Source of the DNA: Acidimicrobiaceae bacterium | GTDB taxonomy: Bacteria; Actinomycetota; Acidimicrobiia; Acidimicrobiales; MedAcidi-G1 | Direction: 5' to 3' | NCBI GenBank assembly: GCA_002726315.1 | Contig: PBSS01000029.1 | Span: 1 to 45,016 of the forward strand | Length of the DNA stretch: 45,016 bases | Shown here: positions 1 through 8,532 of the stretch, one piece after another | How the letters are laid out: every line of letters begins with the position of its first letter | How positions within the stretch are numbered: position 1 is the first letter of the stretch | Made by a program: the position numbers and the translations under genes | Notes under the pieces: model-generated | Database searches by the model: none | What the model saw: the letters and a program-made list of their open reading frames with translations, nothing else | Told to the model about the DNA's origin: nothing

Positions 1-627
1 ACGCCTCTTGTGGACGTAGCGAGCACCGATCGCGCCGAGGAGCACCACCACGGCCCACTGGTAGAAGCCATCGGCAATGAAGATGCGGGGTATTGAGAGG
101 CCTTTATTTGAGATGTGGAGCCAGCCATTGATCGGTCCGGTGTCCAGACCGACTCTGGGAAGGGTCGAGAGGACCGATGAGTAGAAGATGATTTGGACCA
201 GCAGCGGGACATTTCGCAGGGTTTCAACCCAGATTGTTCCAAGGCGCTGGATGAGCCAGTTGTTGGAGAGCCTTGAGAGGCCGACTACTACGCCCAGGAG
301 CGTTGCAAAGATGATTCCGGCCCCGGCCATGCGCAGGGTGTTGACCATTCCAACCCAGAGTGCACGGCCGCCAGTTGCGGGATGGGTGTCGATGCCCTCA
401 CTGAGCTGGATGTCAGGTGGTCGTTCTAGGAAGTCGAAACCGATATCTATGTCGCGGGCCGACAGGTTGTCGCCTGCTTGACTGGCTAGGAACCAGAGTG
501 CCGCCAGTACGAGGGTGAGGAGGGTGACCTGTGTTGTCCATTTGACGACCACAGCGTCCCGCCAAAGTGGCACGCGTTGCGATACCGCTTTATGGGTACT
601 TGAGGCCTCGCTGGTGGGTGCGGTCAT
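1..627 (-). CDS. Amino-acid ABC transporter permease, AapQ-like (3' end cut by window)
   Basis: Inner-membrane permease of a polar amino-acid ABC importer. The frame runs off the window edge, so only the first 209 residues are seen. A hydrophobic segment lies at about residues 29-48. A periplasmic stretch follows, then the permease core from about residue 88, with GMVNTLRMA at 93-101 and the conserved loop ETLRNVPLLVQ at 135-145. The segment KGLSIPRIF near residue 175 resembles the AapQ branch of general L-amino-acid permeases, which carry a long insert there. The ATG at 627 has no clear Shine-Dalgarno. The gene lies 246 bases downstream of the binding-protein gene on the same strand, with a strong hairpin between them. 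AapM and AapP partners would be expected just outside the window. Confidence 0.85.
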   Translation of the reverse strand, partial: MTAPTSEASSTHKAVSQRVPLWRDAVVVKWTTQVTLLTLVLAALWFLASQAGDNLSARDIDIGFDFLERPPDIQLSEGIDTHPATGGRALWVGMVNTLRMAGAGIIFATLLGVVVGLSRLSNNWLIQRLGTIWVETLRNVPLLVQIIFYSSVLSTLPRVGLDTGPINGWLHISNKGLSIPRIFIADGFYQWAVVVLLGAIGARYVHKRR

Positions 628-746
628 GTTTCTGAGGAACTGTGGGAGTTGTTGGTCAGGAACGGTTGGAAACTACAAGCACGAGACCAACTGTTCCGGA
701 GTTGAACTGTGCCTGGCGGGTAGCGCTTCCAGCCCAGAATGCGGAA

Positions 747-791
747 GGTCCCGCTGTCAGGAGGTGCCAAACACCCCCGGACAGCGGGACC
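747..791 (-). terminator. Large hairpin between binding-protein and permease genes
   Basis: A perfect 12-bp inverted repeat (747-758 with 780-791) encloses a second, imperfect GC-rich stem. No U-tract follows on the minus strand, so it is not a textbook intrinsic terminator. In ABC operons, hairpins at this position typically protect the upstream binding-protein mRNA or partly terminate before the permease gene. I infer the same role here. Confidence 0.55.
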
Positions 792-873
792 ATCACGCGT
801 ATCTCAGGAAACTTCTACCGGGTAGGAGTGCTACCGGGCTGTAGTTGCCTGTTCTGCTTATCTGTTCGCTCGT

Positions 874-2004
874 CTAGCGTGCTGGCGGCGAGTAGATGAG
901 GCCGCCTTCCTTCCAGTGAGCGTTTGCCGAACCCTCACGGTAGAGGCCTACCGGGTTCAGGTTGGAGTTGTAGATGTCGCTGTAGTTGCCGACCTGCTTG
1001 ATGACGTTGTAGAACGCATCCGCGCTCAGCCCCATCGTGGTCTGCAACTCACCGTCACCACCCAGGAGGCGGCCGACCTCGCCAGGCTCGGCAAGCCAGT
1101 CGTCGACATTTGCCTGGTTGACGCCGTACTCGTCGAGGATGATCGTGGCGTACACGGTCCAGTTGACAGCGTCGGCCCATGTGGAGTCATTCTGGCCGTA
1201 AACGGGTCCGAGTGGCTCTTTCGAGATAGGCGTTGGCGGGAAGATTACCCACTCTTCATCATCAGGCTGCTGCTTGACTTTGCGGCCTACCAGAGCCGAA
1301 CCATCGGTTGTGGAGATGTCACATGCACCATCGAGGAACTGCTGCCAGACCTCGTCACCAGTCTCAAATGAGTTGAGCGTGATGTTCACACCGGCAAGTT
1401 CCGTCGCCTCTGCGATGTTCTTCTCGGTTGTGGTACCAGCGTTGGTGCAAACGATTGCGCCTTCAAGGTCGGCGATACCAGAGGTACCGGAGAACCCGTC
1501 AGAGACACGGCCCATCAGCTGCTGACCGTCGTAGTAGGTCGTAGGACCGAAGTCCATGCCTACGTCGGTGTCACGGCTTTGAGTCCAGGTCGAGTTGCGC
1601 ATGAGCACGTCGACATCACCAGTTTGAACAGCGGTGAAACGTTCTGCTGCTGTCAACGCCATGAACATGACGGCGTTGGCGTCGCCGAGGACGGCAGCTG
1701 CTACTGCACGGCAGTAGTCGGCATCGAAACCGGTGACCGAACCATCGGCCTGGGTTTCTGAGAATGCCACAGCGCTACCACTTACACCACAGTTGAGCGT
1801 GCCACGCGCCTTAACGGCATCAAGCAAACTCCCACCCTGCACAACTTCGACCTCTGCAGTCGTAGCCGGTGCAGCCGTGGTGGCTGCTGCAGTCGTAGCC
1901 GGTGCGGCCGGTGCGTCGTCGCTGTCATCGCTACTACATGCGGTAGCAACGACACCAATCGACAGGAATAGTGCAAGCAGCCTAACAAGCTTGCTCTTTT
2001 GCAT
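874..2004 (-). CDS. Amino-acid ABC transporter substrate-binding lipoprotein, AapJ-like
   Basis: Extracytoplasmic binding protein of the AapJ type, 376 residues. The start chosen is the ATG at 2004, 26 codons inside the longest frame, because GGAGGGG sits 5 bases upstream and it gives a clean lipoprotein signal peptide (basic N-terminus, hydrophobic core, lipobox VATAC with Cys23). An Ala/Thr/Pro-rich linker follows to about residue 55, then the periplasmic binding fold. LDAVKARGTLNCGV and ERFTAVQTGDVDVL, then RNSTWTQSRD, are typical of the AapJ family, as is the C-terminal GLYREGSANAHW. It probably feeds general L-amino acids to the permease encoded downstream. The promoter region is unusually rich in dyad symmetry, which suggests regulated expression. 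Confidence 0.9.
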   Translation of the reverse strand: MQKSKLVRLLALFLSIGVVATACSSDDSDDAPAAPATTAAATTAAPATTAEVEVVQGGSLLDAVKARGTLNCGVSGSAVAFSETQADGSVTGFDADYCRAVAAAVLGDANAVMFMALTAAERFTAVQTGDVDVLMRNSTWTQSRDTDVGMDFGPTTYYDGQQLMGRVSDGFSGTSGIADLEGAIVCTNAGTTTEKNIAEATELAGVNITLNSFETGDEVWQQFLDGACDISTTDGSALVGRKVKQQPDDEEWVIFPPTPISKEPLGPVYGQNDSTWADAVNWTVYATIILDEYGVNQANVDDWLAEPGEVGRLLGGDGELQTTMGLSADAFYNVIKQVGNYSDIYNSNLNPVGLYREGSANAHWKEGGLIYSPPAR

Positions 2005-2016
2005 AATTTTCCCCTC

Positions 2017-2030
2017 CGATATGTATATCG
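2017..2030 (-). promoter_or_regulatory. CGATAT-n2-ATATCG dyad next to the aapJ-like ribosome binding site
   Basis: A perfect 6-2-6 dyad abuts the GGAGGGG Shine-Dalgarno (2010-2016) of the binding-protein gene. It could be a repressor site or part of a leader structure that masks the ribosome binding site. The function is inferred from position only. Confidence 0.4.
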
Positions 2031-2047
2031 ATTCAATCTGCTTAGTA

Positions 2048-2107
2048 ATCAGTGCATGTTGTCCAAGAAAGACAAGATGCACTGATAGCCACCCGTCATT
2101 GGGTGGC
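2048..2107 (-). promoter_or_regulatory. Two consecutive hairpins in the aapJ/phosphotriesterase divergent region
   Basis: Hairpin 1 (2048-2086) has 16-bp arms with one mismatch (2048-2063 with 2071-2086) and a 7-base loop. Hairpin 2 (2088-2107) is GCCACCC with GGGTGGC around a 6-base loop. Both lie 44-103 bases upstream of the binding-protein start, on the side facing the divergent gene. They could be 5'-leader RNA structures of the transporter mRNA or protein-binding dyads. I recognise no known riboswitch class. Confidence 0.5.
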
Positions 2108-2205
2108 AGGACACCACGTTAGGTGCCGTTTGTCACAGTGGCAACCTGAAATTGGTTGTGCAGACCCGGCAAGGGACGTTTGGAATCCTGTGGGAGACTG
2201 GAGCG

Positions 2206-3264
2206 ATGTCGATGGACCCAGTGGGTGAAGCCACTCGTACGGCTTGTCGTACTTCCCAGCTAGACCAAGGCCAGATAGGTACCGTCCAGACCGTTACCGG
2301 CCCTATTTCGACGGCTGATCTGGGTCGGACTCTCATGCATGAACACCTCACAGTTGGCTATGCAGGATTCGAGGCTCATTCCAGTCGCCCAGGCCCTGAC
2401 AGGGCGGAGATGGTGGCAATGTGCACGGAGAGGATCAGACAACTCCAAGATCTTGGGTACTCCTCGATGCTTGATCCCTGCCCGTCCGACCTTGGACGCG
2501 ATGTAGGCCTCATGGTGGAGGTAGCCGAGGCGACGGGTTTCAATATCGTCTGTGCGACCGGTCTCTACAAGGAAGAGGAGGGAGGTACCGCTTACTGGCA
2601 CTTCAAGGCCCAGTTCGAAGATGTTGGGGCCGTCATGGCCGACCAGTTCATCTCAGAGTTGACCGACGGTGTCGGTAGCACGGGTGTGAGGCCGGGGATC
2701 ATCAAGTGCGCAACCGGGCCGGGAGCAATGTCGGACTATGAACACAAAGTGTTTGAGGCTGCCGCTTTAGCTGCTGTCGCCACAGGCGTTCCCATCACCA
2801 CACATACTGACCGTGGAACGATGGGTGACCTGCAACAGGAGGTGCTCACAGCCGGAGGCGTGTCAGCGAACCGGGTGATCATCGGACATTCATGTGGAAG
2901 CACCGATACCGACTACCACATGGGTTTGGTTGCAGGGGGCAGCTATCTCGGCTTTGACCGCTTTGGCCTCAGTGCATTAATGCCAGATGTCGACAGGGTG
3001 ACTTCCCTCGTACGTCTGCTGGAGCTGGGCGCAGGTGACCGGATAGTTGTTAGCCACGACTCGGTCTGGTGCTGGAGAGGTGAGCCGTTTCCGGCAGCAG
3101 CGGCTGGTCTCCTTTCGGACGTCTTCGATCCCACACGATTTGACCGTGAGATTGTGCCAATGCTCCACGACCATGGTGTGACCGACGAGCAGATCGACGT
3201 TCTCGTCGTAGACAACCCACGAAGGTTCTTTGAGGGAGCGCCCCTCCCGGAGTTGAGGAACTAG
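2206..3264 (+). CDS. Phosphotriesterase-family metal-dependent hydrolase
   Basis: A 352-residue TIM-barrel hydrolase of the phosphotriesterase (PTE/PHP) family in the amidohydrolase superfamily. All usual binuclear-metal ligands are visible: HxH at residues 45-47 (MHEHL), the bridging Lys in GIIKCATG, His in TTHTDRG, His in IIGHSCG and Asp in VVSHDS. Known members act as lactonases, amidases or phosphotriesterases, and the substrate cannot be read from sequence. The start at ATG 2206 is preferred over TTG 2152 because GGGAG lies at 2191-2195 and the usual G(x)VQTVTGPI opening then falls about 25 residues in. The gene is divergent from the amino-acid transporter and its stop overlaps the convergent membrane-protein gene by 4 bases. 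Confidence 0.88.
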   Translation: MSMDPVGEATRTACRTSQLDQGQIGTVQTVTGPISTADLGRTLMHEHLTVGYAGFEAHSSRPGPDRAEMVAMCTERIRQLQDLGYSSMLDPCPSDLGRDVGLMVEVAEATGFNIVCATGLYKEEEGGTAYWHFKAQFEDVGAVMADQFISELTDGVGSTGVRPGIIKCATGPGAMSDYEHKVFEAAALAAVATGVPITTHTDRGTMGDLQQEVLTAGGVSANRVIIGHSCGSTDTDYHMGLVAGGSYLGFDRFGLSALMPDVDRVTSLVRLLELGAGDRIVVSHDSVWCWRGEPFPAAAAGLLSDVFDPTRFDREIVPMLHDHGVTDEQIDVLVVDNPRRFFEGAPLPELRN

Positions 3265-3941
3265 TTGGGAGACTCACGGCGGGTCAGGACGACTGCAGCT
3301 AGGGCTGCTCCAAGAATCCCACCTGAGGTGGAGAGCACCAGATCGCCGACCGTATCGTCATAGGTGAGTTCAAGGCCCGCTGTCCCCATCTCCTGGATAA
3401 TCCACTCAACTCCTTCCCATGCGACGATCGCCAGGGCACCGAAGCCCGACCCGAGGAGCACGAGGTTCCAGCGTTTCAGTTTGGCTGGTCTCAAGAACAG
3501 CACCATTGCGGCGACAAGGAAGGTCCAGTTCAGGAAGTGGAGGACGTCATCGAACTGGTCGAAGGTGTCGTAGAGGTTCACCAGATTGCCAGCTAGGTCC
3601 AAGACGAAAGGGGTCACCAGCAGAGCATCGCCATGGTATGGGTAGGTGGAGGGTGGAGCAGTGCTGGTAGAGGCCGGGCTGCCTGAGGCTGCATTACGGG
3701 TCTGAGACCGTCGGCTAAAGAACCAGACGATGGGCACTATGAGAGCCGACAGCGGATAGCCCACTGCCCGTTCAGGCCAGCCTTTTCCTTCCACTCCCGG
3801 GATCCCGGGAAATAGGAGACCGGTCAGGAGACATGCCGCCAACAGCAACTTGACCACCCACATGGCCACCTGGGCACACTTCAGTGAAATGTCGTTGTTT
3901 CCCATGGTTATACCGATTGACCCATTTGTAGACCTGATCAA
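3261..3941 (-). CDS. Integral membrane protein, DUF2238/YjdF-like
   Basis: A predicted polytopic membrane protein of up to 226 residues with about five hydrophobic segments. Charged-residue signatures sit beside helices: DQFDDVLHFLNW, AWEGVEWI and DDTVGDLVLS. This pattern resembles the DUF2238 (YjdF) family, whose function is unknown. The family call is from memory of the pattern and is not certain. The longest frame starts with TTG at 3941, just after AGGAG and 6 bases from the stop of the upstream acyl-CoA synthetase gene, which suggests translational coupling. An internal ATG at 3905 is the alternative and would lose 12 residues. The 3' end overlaps the convergent phosphotriesterase gene. 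Confidence 0.65.
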   Translation of the reverse strand: MIRSTNGSIGITMGNNDISLKCAQVAMWVVKLLLAACLLTGLLFPGIPGVEGKGWPERAVGYPLSALIVPIVWFFSRRSQTRNAASGSPASTSTAPPSTYPYHGDALLVTPFVLDLAGNLVNLYDTFDQFDDVLHFLNWTFLVAAMVLFLRPAKLKRWNLVLLGSGFGALAIVAWEGVEWIIQEMGTAGLELTYDDTVGDLVLSTSGGILGAALAAVVLTRRESPN

Positions 3942-3947
3942 ATACTC

Positions 3948-5507
3948 CTAGTTCACCTGCTTTGACATACCCTCCCAGTAGGGAGAGCGGAGCTTGAACT
4001 TCTGGAGTTTTCCCGTAGCAGTGCGCGCTAGTTCGTCGCGGAACTCGACCGATGTAGGACACTTGAAATGGGCCAGCATTTGGCGACAGTGGTCGATCAG
4101 GTCCTGCTCACCGGGAAGGTCGACACCTTGTTCCCCTGCATTGCTCAGCACGACTAGGGCCTTTATGGTCTCACCCCATTTCTCATCAGGGATCCCAATG
4201 ACCGCTACCTCGGCGACCGCAGGATGGGAAAAGAGGCAGTCCTCGACTTCAATGGACGACACATTTTCACCACCTGAAATAATCACGTCCTTCTTTCGGT
4301 CGGTGATGGCGGTGTAGTTGTCATCGCCAATCACGGCACCGTCTCCAGTGTGGAACCAGCCATCTGCTAAGGCGGCAGTGGTTTCCTCGGGTTGGTTCCA
4401 GTAACTCTTGAGCACGTGATTGGTGCGGGCCAAGAGTTCGCCGTCAGGTGCGGTATCGAGACTCACCCCGAGGGCTGGAGCTCCGGCACGTGACAGCATC
4501 GAGGCCCGTTCAGCGGCATCCAGGTGATCCCACTCTGAGCGATTCCTGTTCATGGTCAAGAGGGGAGCGGTTTCGGTGAGGCCGTAGATCTGGATGAACT
4601 CCCAGCCCAACTCGGTCTCAACCCTCTCGATGGTCCTCGTGGGTGGTGGTGCTCCAGCCACGACGACTCTCGTGGTGCCTGAACCTGGGACGGGACCATC
4701 CCAGTCGGCTGCAGCGTCCAGAACAGCAGAGATCACGGCCGGAGCTCCGCACAGCAGGGTCACACCGTGGTGTGCGATTCGACGCAGTATCTCGGGACCA
4801 TCCACCCTGCGCAGGACAATGTGTTGACCACCCATTGCTGTCACCGCGTAGGGCATCCCCCAGCCGTTGCAGTGGAACATGGGAAGTGTGTGTAGGTAGA
4901 CGTCGCGGTCGTCGACCCCTGTTTGCCATCCGAAGATGGCCGCATTCAGCCAGAGGTTGCGGTGAGTCATCTCCACACCCTTGGGGCGGGCGGTCGTTCC
5001 GCTGGTGTAGTTGATTGTGGCGGTTGCAGCCTCGTCGGGTATCCATGGGAGGGGTTCGGCGCCCTCCTCCATACCTCGGGTGAAGAGAGCGTCGGATTCC
5101 TCTCCTACCAGTAGTCGGTGTTTTACCTCAATGTCACCCAGGTCGGCTTTGAGTTCTGGGTCCATGATCAGAACCTCGGCACCGGAATGGTCGACAATGA
5201 ACTGGACTTCGTCTCGGTTCAGTCTGAAATTGATGGGAACACCTACCCGTCCAAAGGCACTCGTTCCATACAGAAATATGAGTAAGCGAGCGGCGTTGTG
5301 GGAAACCATGGCAACTCTGGTGCCGAGGTCCAGGCCTAGGTCACCCAACCCGACAGCCATGGAACGTGCCAGATCGGCGGTCTGCCTGTAGGTGAGGTTG
5401 GCAAGCGGTGATGCGGGTTGGTCGGGCTCGTCAACGACTGCGACGCGGTCGCCGTAGACAAGTTCGCCACGCCGCAGGTGGTCTGCGATGGTTAACGGAA
5501 TCTCCAT
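3948..5507 (-). CDS. AMP-dependent acyl-CoA synthetase (fatty-acid CoA ligase family)
   Basis: A 519-residue ANL-superfamily ligase that activates a carboxylic acid to acyl-AMP and then to acyl-CoA. Visible motifs are the phosphate loop NYTSGTTARPKG at 166-177, YGLTET at 308-313, WFHTGD at 384-389, the hinge ITDRKKDVIISGGENV at 401-416 and the catalytic Lys500 in TATGK. Length is normal for a FadD- or AlkK-type medium/long-chain enzyme, but chain length cannot be inferred. The ATG at 5507 is preceded by AGAAGGA at good spacing. It is transcribed together with the downstream membrane protein. A second, only distantly similar synthetase lies at 13389-15011. Confidence 0.9.
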   Translation of the reverse strand: MEIPLTIADHLRRGELVYGDRVAVVDEPDQPASPLANLTYRQTADLARSMAVGLGDLGLDLGTRVAMVSHNAARLLIFLYGTSAFGRVGVPINFRLNRDEVQFIVDHSGAEVLIMDPELKADLGDIEVKHRLLVGEESDALFTRGMEEGAEPLPWIPDEAATATINYTSGTTARPKGVEMTHRNLWLNAAIFGWQTGVDDRDVYLHTLPMFHCNGWGMPYAVTAMGGQHIVLRRVDGPEILRRIAHHGVTLLCGAPAVISAVLDAAADWDGPVPGSGTTRVVVAGAPPPTRTIERVETELGWEFIQIYGLTETAPLLTMNRNRSEWDHLDAAERASMLSRAGAPALGVSLDTAPDGELLARTNHVLKSYWNQPEETTAALADGWFHTGDGAVIGDDNYTAITDRKKDVIISGGENVSSIEVEDCLFSHPAVAEVAVIGIPDEKWGETIKALVVLSNAGEQGVDLPGEQDLIDHCRQMLAHFKCPTSVEFRDELARTATGKLQKFKLRSPYWEGMSKQVN

Positions 5508-5629
5508 GGGTTGTCCTTCTGGTTACAGCAGGTCAGTGGAGACTAGTTGCCGTAAGCCGGATGGTTGCTACCGCTGGGCCTTGTACTGGGCCGCCTACGC
5601 TTCTGACATCTCTACGAGAGGAATATGAC

Positions 5630-5923
5630 ATGGCAAGCAGTTCAGGCGAGGACCAGGTGTTGGCCGAATATCGAGCAAGTATTGACAATATTGATGCGGC
5701 CATGATCAACCTCCTGGCCGAACGCTTTAGGGTCACCCGTCAGGTTGGCATCTACAAAGCTGAGGTAGGTCTGCCGCCCGCCGATCCTGAGCGGGAGGCA
5801 GTGCAGATCACCCGTATGAGGGCCATGGCCGAGGCAGCCGGTATCGACCCGGTGTTTTCGGAGAAGTTTCTGAGGTTCGTTATCGATGAGGTGATAAGGC
5901 ACCACCTGTCAGCCGCGGACTAG
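5630..5923 (+). CDS. Chorismate mutase, AroQ type
   Basis: A 97-residue all-helical chorismate mutase that converts chorismate to prephenate for Phe/Tyr synthesis. The AroQ active-site pattern is present in order: Arg15, Arg32, Lys43, Asp52, Arg55 and Glu56 (motifs SIDNIDAAMINLLAERF and VGIYKAEVGLPPADPERE). The start is ATG 5630, with AGAGGA 8 bases upstream; the longer open frame back to 5408 overlaps the synthetase promoter and is not needed. It is a stand-alone gene between two minus-strand units. Its stop lies on a CTAG that also supplies the stop of the convergent ferritin-like gene. Confidence 0.88.
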   Translation: MASSSGEDQVLAEYRASIDNIDAAMINLLAERFRVTRQVGIYKAEVGLPPADPEREAVQITRMRAMAEAAGIDPVFSEKFLRFVIDEVIRHHLSAAD

Positions 5924-7089
5924 TCAGCCGCAGCTGCAGCTAATCTGTCTTTTGCCACCTCATCCAAGTCGGCGTACTCCTCACCTGTGTCAACCCAGTC
6001 TTCGAACTCGATAACGCCGATATCGGTAAAGCGGTCCCGCAACCAGCCGTCGCCAGCATCCAGCAAACCCAACTTCTTGCAGTTGGGGACGATCTTGGAG
6101 AACAGCAAGCGTTGGAAGACTCGGAGTTCGTCCGGCATGCCTAGCTGGAATCTGACCATGTCTTTTACGTCGACACCGAAGCGCTCCCACATCTCCTGGC
6201 GCATGAAGCGATCGCGCATACGCAGGGCTGCCTCAAAGGCGAACTCTTGACGATCTCGCAGTTCTGCAAGCGTGAGTTGCTGGTAGACCTCTTGGAGGCT
6301 TATCACTCCGAAAGCCACATGCCGGGCCTCATCGCTCATCACATAGCGGAGAAGTTTCTTGAGTAGGGGTTCCTCAACTGACTGGTGCATGAAGCCAAAG
6401 GCTGCCAGGGCCAGACCCTCGACCATTATTTGCATGCCCAGGTAGGTCATGTCCCAGCGGCTGTCATTGAGGATGTCGTCAAGCAAAAGGCCGAGGTGGG
6501 TGTTACAGGGGTACTTGATGCCGTCCAGCTTTTGGTCCAGATACTGAGCGAACACCTCGACATGTCGAGCCTCGTCGACGACCTGAGTGGCGGCGTAGTA
6601 CTTGGCGTCGATCCATGGAACGGTCTCAACTATCTTGGCTGTGCAGAGCAGGGCTCCCTGCTCGCCGTGCATGAACTGGGACAGGCTCCAGTTGAGTGAT
6701 TCGACGCCAACTTCGGCCCACTCGTCGTCGGTGAACTTATGGAGTGGAGACTCTGGGTTTTCTGCGAAGTACTTGACTTCCAAGGGGTCTGCGGGGGTGA
6801 GGGTCTTGTACGGGTCCACGTCGATCGACCAGTCCAGATCTGTCTGCCCATTCCACTGTGACGACTTGGCCTTTTCGTAGAGCTTGTCGAGTGCCGCCCG
6901 CTCACCCTTGTCGTAGTTCCAGGTGAAGATGGCATCAGCATTGTCCTCAACGGTATGGATAACGCTGGTCACGTCCTTGTTCCAGACCGAGTAATCAGCA
7001 ATGCGGTCCGGGTCGTTGGCATACGTTTCAAGGTCAAAAGCCCGGCTAAGAGAATTTTCGGTAGTGGGCGCGCTGTCTGTCGTGGTCAC
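5920..7089 (-). CDS. Ferritin-like diiron protein
   Basis: A 389-residue helical protein with two complete diiron half-sites: Glu143 plus E173xxH176 (DEARHVE), and Glu224 plus E254xxH257 (DEARHVA). This E/ExxH pair arrangement is shared by ribonucleotide reductase R2, acyl-ACP desaturases and N-oxygenases of the AurF group. It supports an O2-activating dinuclear iron (or Mn/Fe) site and an oxygenase or desaturase-like role. The substrate is unknown. The start is GTG 7089, which overlaps the stop of the upstream tetR gene as GTGA. Coupled translation implies that the TetR regulator controls this enzyme. The 3' end is convergent with chorismate mutase. Confidence 0.8.
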   Translation of the reverse strand: MTTTDSAPTTENSLSRAFDLETYANDPDRIADYSVWNKDVTSVIHTVEDNADAIFTWNYDKGERAALDKLYEKAKSSQWNGQTDLDWSIDVDPYKTLTPADPLEVKYFAENPESPLHKFTDDEWAEVGVESLNWSLSQFMHGEQGALLCTAKIVETVPWIDAKYYAATQVVDEARHVEVFAQYLDQKLDGIKYPCNTHLGLLLDDILNDSRWDMTYLGMQIMVEGLALAAFGFMHQSVEEPLLKKLLRYVMSDEARHVAFGVISLQEVYQQLTLAELRDRQEFAFEAALRMRDRFMRQEMWERFGVDVKDMVRFQLGMPDELRVFQRLLFSKIVPNCKKLGLLDAGDGWLRDRFTDIGVIEFEDWVDTGEEYADLDEVAKDRLAAAAAD

Positions 7090-7829
7090 TCTGTGTCTCC
7101 TGTTGGTCCGGGTTTGCCGGATGGTGAGTTGATCTGGCCGTCGGGTGGAATTGGCTGGGTATCCGGCACCGCCAAGGCTTCTATAACCCTGTCAATGACC
7201 GTGGTCCACTCCTTGGAGTCAGGTACTGCAAGGCCCATCACGCGGGTCAGGGTCATACCGAAGCCGATGGCATGTGCAAGTCGGACAGTCGCAAATCGGT
7301 CGAGGCTCGGGTCAAACACACCGTCGTCGGTGGCTTCATCGACCAACTTTGCCAGCCTGGCATCCTCGTCTTCGACACGTCTGCGTATCGCTGCGGCCAA
7401 CTCGGGGTCGCGTCGACCTGCGACGACGGCTTCCAGAAATAGGCCGTAGCCACCGGGCAGGTCATCGACCAGATGGGCTCCTAGTGATGCGAGAACATCT
7501 GCTGCAAACTCGCCAGGATGGTCAGCCCGAAGTAGTTGCTGGATCTCATCGGGCACGTGAAGGTCGACCGCGGCCAGCAACATCTCGGCTTTGCCCGTGT
7601 AGCGGCTGTAGATGGCTCCCGTAGTGACCCCGGCCCGTCGGGCGATCTCGGCTACGCCTGCTCGCTCATATCCTTGCTCGGCGAACACCTCTGCAGCAGC
7701 GTGGAGCAGGACTTCAGTCAGTTCCTCGCCGGTGGGAGTGTCAGATGGCCCGTCACTGATGCCAGTGGAAGGGGTGCCGTTGGCGAGGGCGTTCTGCAAC
7801 TGTTCGACTTCTGCCCCCACCCCAACCAT
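7086..7829 (-). CDS. TetR-family transcriptional regulator
   Basis: A 247-residue TetR repressor with an N-terminal helix-turn-helix at about residues 36-82 (AAAEVFAEQGYERAGVAEIA and GVTTGAIYSRYTGKAEMLL) and a long variable ligand-binding half. The first 35 residues are a Pro/Thr/Ser-rich extension, so a later start is possible, but ATG 7829 fits a leaderless promoter just upstream. It overlaps the downstream diiron gene by 4 bases, so the two form an operon. A GATAA/TTATC dyad between the -35 and -10 boxes suggests autorepression. Confidence 0.88.
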   Translation of the reverse strand: MVGVGAEVEQLQNALANGTPSTGISDGPSDTPTGEELTEVLLHAAAEVFAEQGYERAGVAEIARRAGVTTGAIYSRYTGKAEMLLAAVDLHVPDEIQQLLRADHPGEFAADVLASLGAHLVDDLPGGYGLFLEAVVAGRRDPELAAAIRRRVEDEDARLAKLVDEATDDGVFDPSLDRFATVRLAHAIGFGMTLTRVMGLAVPDSKEWTTVIDRVIEALAVPDTQPIPPDGQINSPSGKPGPTGDTE

Positions 7830-7863
7830 GGACAGATAATAGTGCTTGTTATCAAGAGTTCAA
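7830..7863 (-). promoter_or_regulatory. Leaderless promoter with operator dyad for tetR/diiron operon
   Basis: On the minus strand TTGAAC (7863-7858) and TATTAT (7841-7836) are spaced 16 bp apart. The -10 box ends 6 bases before the ATG at 7829, so the transcript probably begins at or next to the start codon; there is no Shine-Dalgarno. The dyad GATAA-n9-TTATC (7835-7853) lies across the -10 and spacer, where a TetR dimer would block RNA polymerase. Confidence 0.55.
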
Positions 7864-7935
7864 GTATGGATGAATTCCGAATTTTGATCACCACAGGACT
7901 GTAGGACCCAGGGTCGGCTTGCTCCTAGCGGGTGG

Positions 7936-8532
7936 TCAGCCCATGGTGGCGGCCAGGTCCTCGGCCAGAGCGACACGTTGAGCTTCTTCGAGCTTCACCT
8001 CGACTATTACGTCGGGAAAGTCACAGCCCAGCGCAACAGGGGCGGACGCCGGCGTGAACTTTAGGTACTGCACAGCTGAAAGGCGATCAGTGCCGACCTG
8101 GGACGGGTTGAACTCTGCATAGGCCCGGCCTCCCTTGTCATCAACTGCGTAGAGGTGTTCCTGCAGGCCCAGCCACTCTTTGAGTGTTTTCTTTCGTTCG
8201 GTTTCGTCATCGACCTCAATCAAGAGGGCACAGCCGAGTTGGCCGACTCCACCCAGCAAGTCGTTGTAGGTAATCAGTTCCTGGGAGATGGCGGCATCAC
8301 GCACGATCTTTTCTGCCCTCATTATCTCTTGGATCTGGTAACGCATTGTGTCGTGGTTTTCAAAGAGGAAGGTCAACTGTTCGCCAAGGTGGATGCGTCG
8401 CGGAGCTTTGACAGCCATGGCCTGGCGGCGTCTCTCTGTGCGGCAGTCCTCGTAGGTCTGGTAGTCAACGATCTCCTCACGACGAACATGGTGAGGGTGT
8501 TTCTCCGCAGAAAGAGCCAAGTTGCCTGTCAT
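7936..8532 (-). CDS. DUF3501 family protein
   Basis: A 198-residue soluble protein matching the DUF3501 pattern: RRIHLGEQLTFLFENHDT, MRYQIQEIMRAEKI and YNDLLGGVGQLGCALLIE. The function is unknown. In several bacterial phyla this family sits next to a GlpC-like Fe-S protein and rubrerythrin, as it does here, which points to a shared redox role. Its ATG overlaps the stop of the upstream Fe-S gene by 4 bases (8529-8532), so translation is coupled. No metal-binding motif is evident. Confidence 0.85.
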   Translation of the reverse strand: MTGNLALSAEKHPHHVRREEIVDYQTYEDCRTERRRQAMAVKAPRRIHLGEQLTFLFENHDTMRYQIQEIMRAEKIVRDAAISQELITYNDLLGGVGQLGCALLIEVDDETERKKTLKEWLGLQEHLYAVDDKGGRAYAEFNPSQVGTDRLSAVQYLKFTPASAPVALGCDFPDVIVEVKLEEAQRVALAEDLAATMG

